Assembly: GCA_001797815.1 (NCBI GenBank)
Contig: MGQK01000129.1
Span: 29,974 to 35,504 of the forward strand
Length of the DNA: 5,531 nt
Direction of reading: 5' to 3'
Origin: Deltaproteobacteria bacterium RBG_13_61_14
Lineage (GTDB): Bacteria > RBG-13-61-14
In this document: positions 3,840-5,531 of the stretch, one piece after another
How the letters are laid out: each line of letters begins with the position of its first letter
Numbering within the stretch: position 1 is the stretch's first letter
Made by a program: the position numbers and the translations under genes
The notes under the pieces: model-generated
Told to the model about the DNA's origin: nothing
The model's input: only the letters and a program-made list of their open reading frames with translations
Database searches by the model: none

Positions 3840-5531
3840 GGAATTACCGGGAGCAGCAGGTGCGACGGATGCTCGCGGTCGTGGTAAATCGTCTGGCGGG
3901 CCGCGATCGGCTCGCCCGCCGCTCCGCCGAGGTTGGCGTTGCGGTCGTAGCGGGGGAAGTTGGACGAGCTGACTTCCACCCGCAGGCGGTGGCCCTTGAG
4001 AAACACGTTGCTCGTGCACCAGAGGTCCAATGCCAAGGCGTAGATCCGGCCGGGATCGAGCAGGGAAGGGCGGTCGCGACCCTCGCGGAACCGCGCCCGG
4101 ATGATGCCGTCATTAATGTTAATCGCCTCGCCGTTGGGATACACGTCCACCAGCTTCACCGTGAAGTCGGTATCCTTCGCGGAAGAGGCCGCATAAATAA
4201 CGGCGCGGAGCGGGCCGGTGATCTCAAGGTCTTCCGGCAAAACCTCGGAGGTATAGACCAGGACATCCCGGCGCTCTTCCACCTCGCGCTGGTCCATGGA
4301 GCCGGAGGGCGGCAAGAGCTTGTTCCCGCCCCGGGTCGGCACCGGGTCATGCGGATCGTAATCATACCGGTCCGGCGGCTCCTCGCCCGGCGGCTCGGTG
4401 GAGAAGGTGCCGTCGCCTTGGCAGGAGTTCGCCTGCCCGCCGGAGTGGAGATAATAACGGGTCCATTGGGTGCGGAGGAGCGGCCATTCGTTCTCGTCGC
4501 GCCAGACGTTCTTGCCCATCACGTAGAGGCGGAGCGGCGGGCTGTGGACAAAGGCGTTGTCGCGGCCCTGGAGCCAGTAGTCCCACCAGTCAAAATTGAA
4601 TAACGACCGGTAGACCGCGAAGCTCCGGGCCGCGTTCTCTCCTCCGCTCGGCGCGTCGTGCCGGCCGGGCATGATATGCGCCCAGGGCCCGACGATGAGG
4701 CGGGAAGCGTCCCGCGCCGGGCCGGCCGCGTATTTCTTGATGTTGACAAAGTCCTCCATGGTCGCGGCATTGTGCACGTCATACCAGCCGCTGACCAGCA
4801 GCACCGGCGATTTCAGGTCGCGGTAGCGCTCCCGCGGATCGGCATAGCCCATGGTCGCCTCGGCGATGCCCGGCGTGAACATCACGTCCCGGAATTTTTC
4901 CAGCACGTCCACCGAATACGGCGGCCCGTTCCAGCTCAGCTCCTCGCCGACCTTCTGGCTCAGCACCCGGAGGATTCCGTCCAGGTCTTGCCCCACCAAT
5001 TCCTCCGGTCGCACCCGCCAGGGTTCCTCCAGGGACGCGTTGTAATAGCCGGTGGTCATGATCCTTTCCTGCAAAAGTTCCTCCACCTCTTTGCGCGATC
5101 TTCCCTCGATCCGGCCGGCGTGATGCCCGGTGCGGCTGGCCCAGGTGACCACCGCCTCGTGCAGGTTGGCCCCGCCGCGGTGGCCGGCGGCGAAGTCCAT
5201 GGAAGTGAACTGGGGGTAGAGGCAGGTCATGTCCGGCGAGTCGGAGACCAGCCACTGGGTGCGGCCGAGGAAGCTCGCGCCCCAGGCGCCGATCTTGCCG
5301 TTGAACCAGGGCTGTTGTTTGATCCAGACGATCAGGTCGTGGCCGTCCACGTAATCGCTCAGCACCGGGATGAAGTTCTTGCCCTCGCTCTCGCCGGTGG
5401 CCCGGGTGTCCTGGATCACGAACACGTAGCCGTGGCTGGCGATGATGTAGCCGATGGCGGTCAGGTTCTTCTTTTCATAGGGCAGCCGGCAGGTGATGGC
5501 CGGATACTTGCCCGGAGGCAGAGGCTCGTAG
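3836..5531 (-). CDS. S15-family serine hydrolase (CocE/NonD type), N-terminus missing
   Basis: This family of alpha/beta hydrolases includes X-Pro dipeptidyl-peptidases, cocaine esterase and acylamino-ester hydrolases. The frame stays open to the right edge, so the GTG at 5425 is internal; 564 residues are visible of a usual 570-650. From the edge come LPPGKYPAI and RLPYEKKN, whose Tyr18 fits the oxyanion-hole Tyr of CocE. QDTRATGESEG (40-50) and the nucleophile elbow WGASFLG with Ser86 (codon 5273-5275) follow. The Asp of GWYDVHNA (Asp251, codon 4778-4780) and the His of GPWAH (His285, codon 4676-4678) complete the triad. A helical cap lies about residues 125-235, and the C-terminal jelly-roll runs from about 420 (VLVYTSEVLPEDLEITGP) to the end, with RLRVEVSSSNFPRYDRN typical of the family. 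The catalytic set is complete and an active enzyme is likely; whether its substrate is a peptide, ester or amide is unknown. It is the first visible gene of the operon and overlaps the Fe-S gene by 4 bases. Confidence 0.93.
   Translation of the reverse strand, partial: YEPLPPGKYPAITCRLPYEKKNLTAIGYIIASHGYVFVIQDTRATGESEGKNFIPVLSDYVDGHDLIVWIKQQPWFNGKIGAWGASFLGRTQWLVSDSPDMTCLYPQFTSMDFAAGHRGGANLHEAVVTWASRTGHHAGRIEGRSRKEVEELLQERIMTTGYYNASLEEPWRVRPEELVGQDLDGILRVLSQKVGEELSWNGPPYSVDVLEKFRDVMFTPGIAEATMGYADPRERYRDLKSPVLLVSGWYDVHNAATMEDFVNIKKYAAGPARDASRLIVGPWAHIMPGRHDAPSGGENAARSFAVYRSLFNFDWWDYWLQGRDNAFVHSPPLRLYVMGKNVWRDENEWPLLRTQWTRYYLHSGGQANSCQGDGTFSTEPPGEEPPDRYDYDPHDPVPTRGGNKLLPPSGSMDQREVEERRDVLVYTSEVLPEDLEITGPLRAVIYAASSAKDTDFTVKLVDVYPNGEAININDGIIRARFREGRDRPSLLDPGRIYALALDLWCTSNVFLKGHRLRVEVSSSNFPRYDRNANLGGAAGEPIAARQTIYHDREHPSHLLLPVIP

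Noticed and set aside
3840-4019. A 60-residue N-terminal extension of the Tat Fe-S protein to a start at 4019
   Set aside because: The extension lies entirely within the hydrolase coding sequence and is Pro/Arg-rich. The Tat signal starts at the ATG at 3839, which overlaps the hydrolase stop.
3860-4603. A 247-codon + strand open frame opposite the hydrolase
   Set aside because: It is a shadow of a gene with a complete catalytic triad and family motifs on the minus strand.

Overview
This is a G+C-rich bacterial window, probably from an uncultured anaerobic or facultative lineage. Three genes carry or probably carry Fe-S clusters, one is a Na+-translocating-decarboxylase beta-type membrane protein, and one is a ferritin-like mini-protein. 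Two short dispersed-type elements, an 8-bp CTTGGTGN tandem and a 28-bp perfect palindrome, recall intergenic repeats I associate with Verrucomicrobiota, Planctomycetota, Acidobacteriota and similar environmental genomes. That placement is an impression from memory; no marker gene here fixes the taxonomy.

Layout: (1) bases 2-436, + strand, hold the 3' end of a double-[4Fe-4S] protein resembling the C-terminal domain of epoxyqueuosine-reductase-like proteins. (2) Bases 437-731 are a regulatory gap with hairpins, a T-rich terminator-like site, a pure pyrimidine tract and a good sigma70-type promoter. (3) Bases 732-938, +, encode a 68-aa ferritin/rubrerythrin-like helical hairpin. (4) Bases 939-1080 hold the 8-bp tandem repeat with a possible promoter. 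(5) Bases 1081-2202, +, encode a full-length OadB/GcdB/MmdB-type membrane subunit. (6) A 28-bp perfect palindrome lies in the 75-bp gap between convergent genes. (7) A tightly packed minus-strand operon, transcribed from the right edge leftward, holds an S15-family (CocE/NonD) serine hydrolase (N-terminus off the window), a Tat-signal 2x[4Fe-4S] protein (4-nt ATGA overlap) and a Cys/His-rich protein of unknown function (2-nt gap, GTG start).

Two parts deserve most attention. The beta subunit keeps the family fold and motifs, but two residues described as essential for Na+ coupling in Klebsiella OadB are changed (Asp203 to Asn and Ser382 to Ala by motif alignment), and no carboxyltransferase or gamma subunit is visible beside it. 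The minus-strand operon joins an alpha/beta hydrolase, a probably exported ferredoxin-like protein and an unrecognised cysteine-rich protein. The spacing implies coupled expression, but no pathway can be named from sequence alone.
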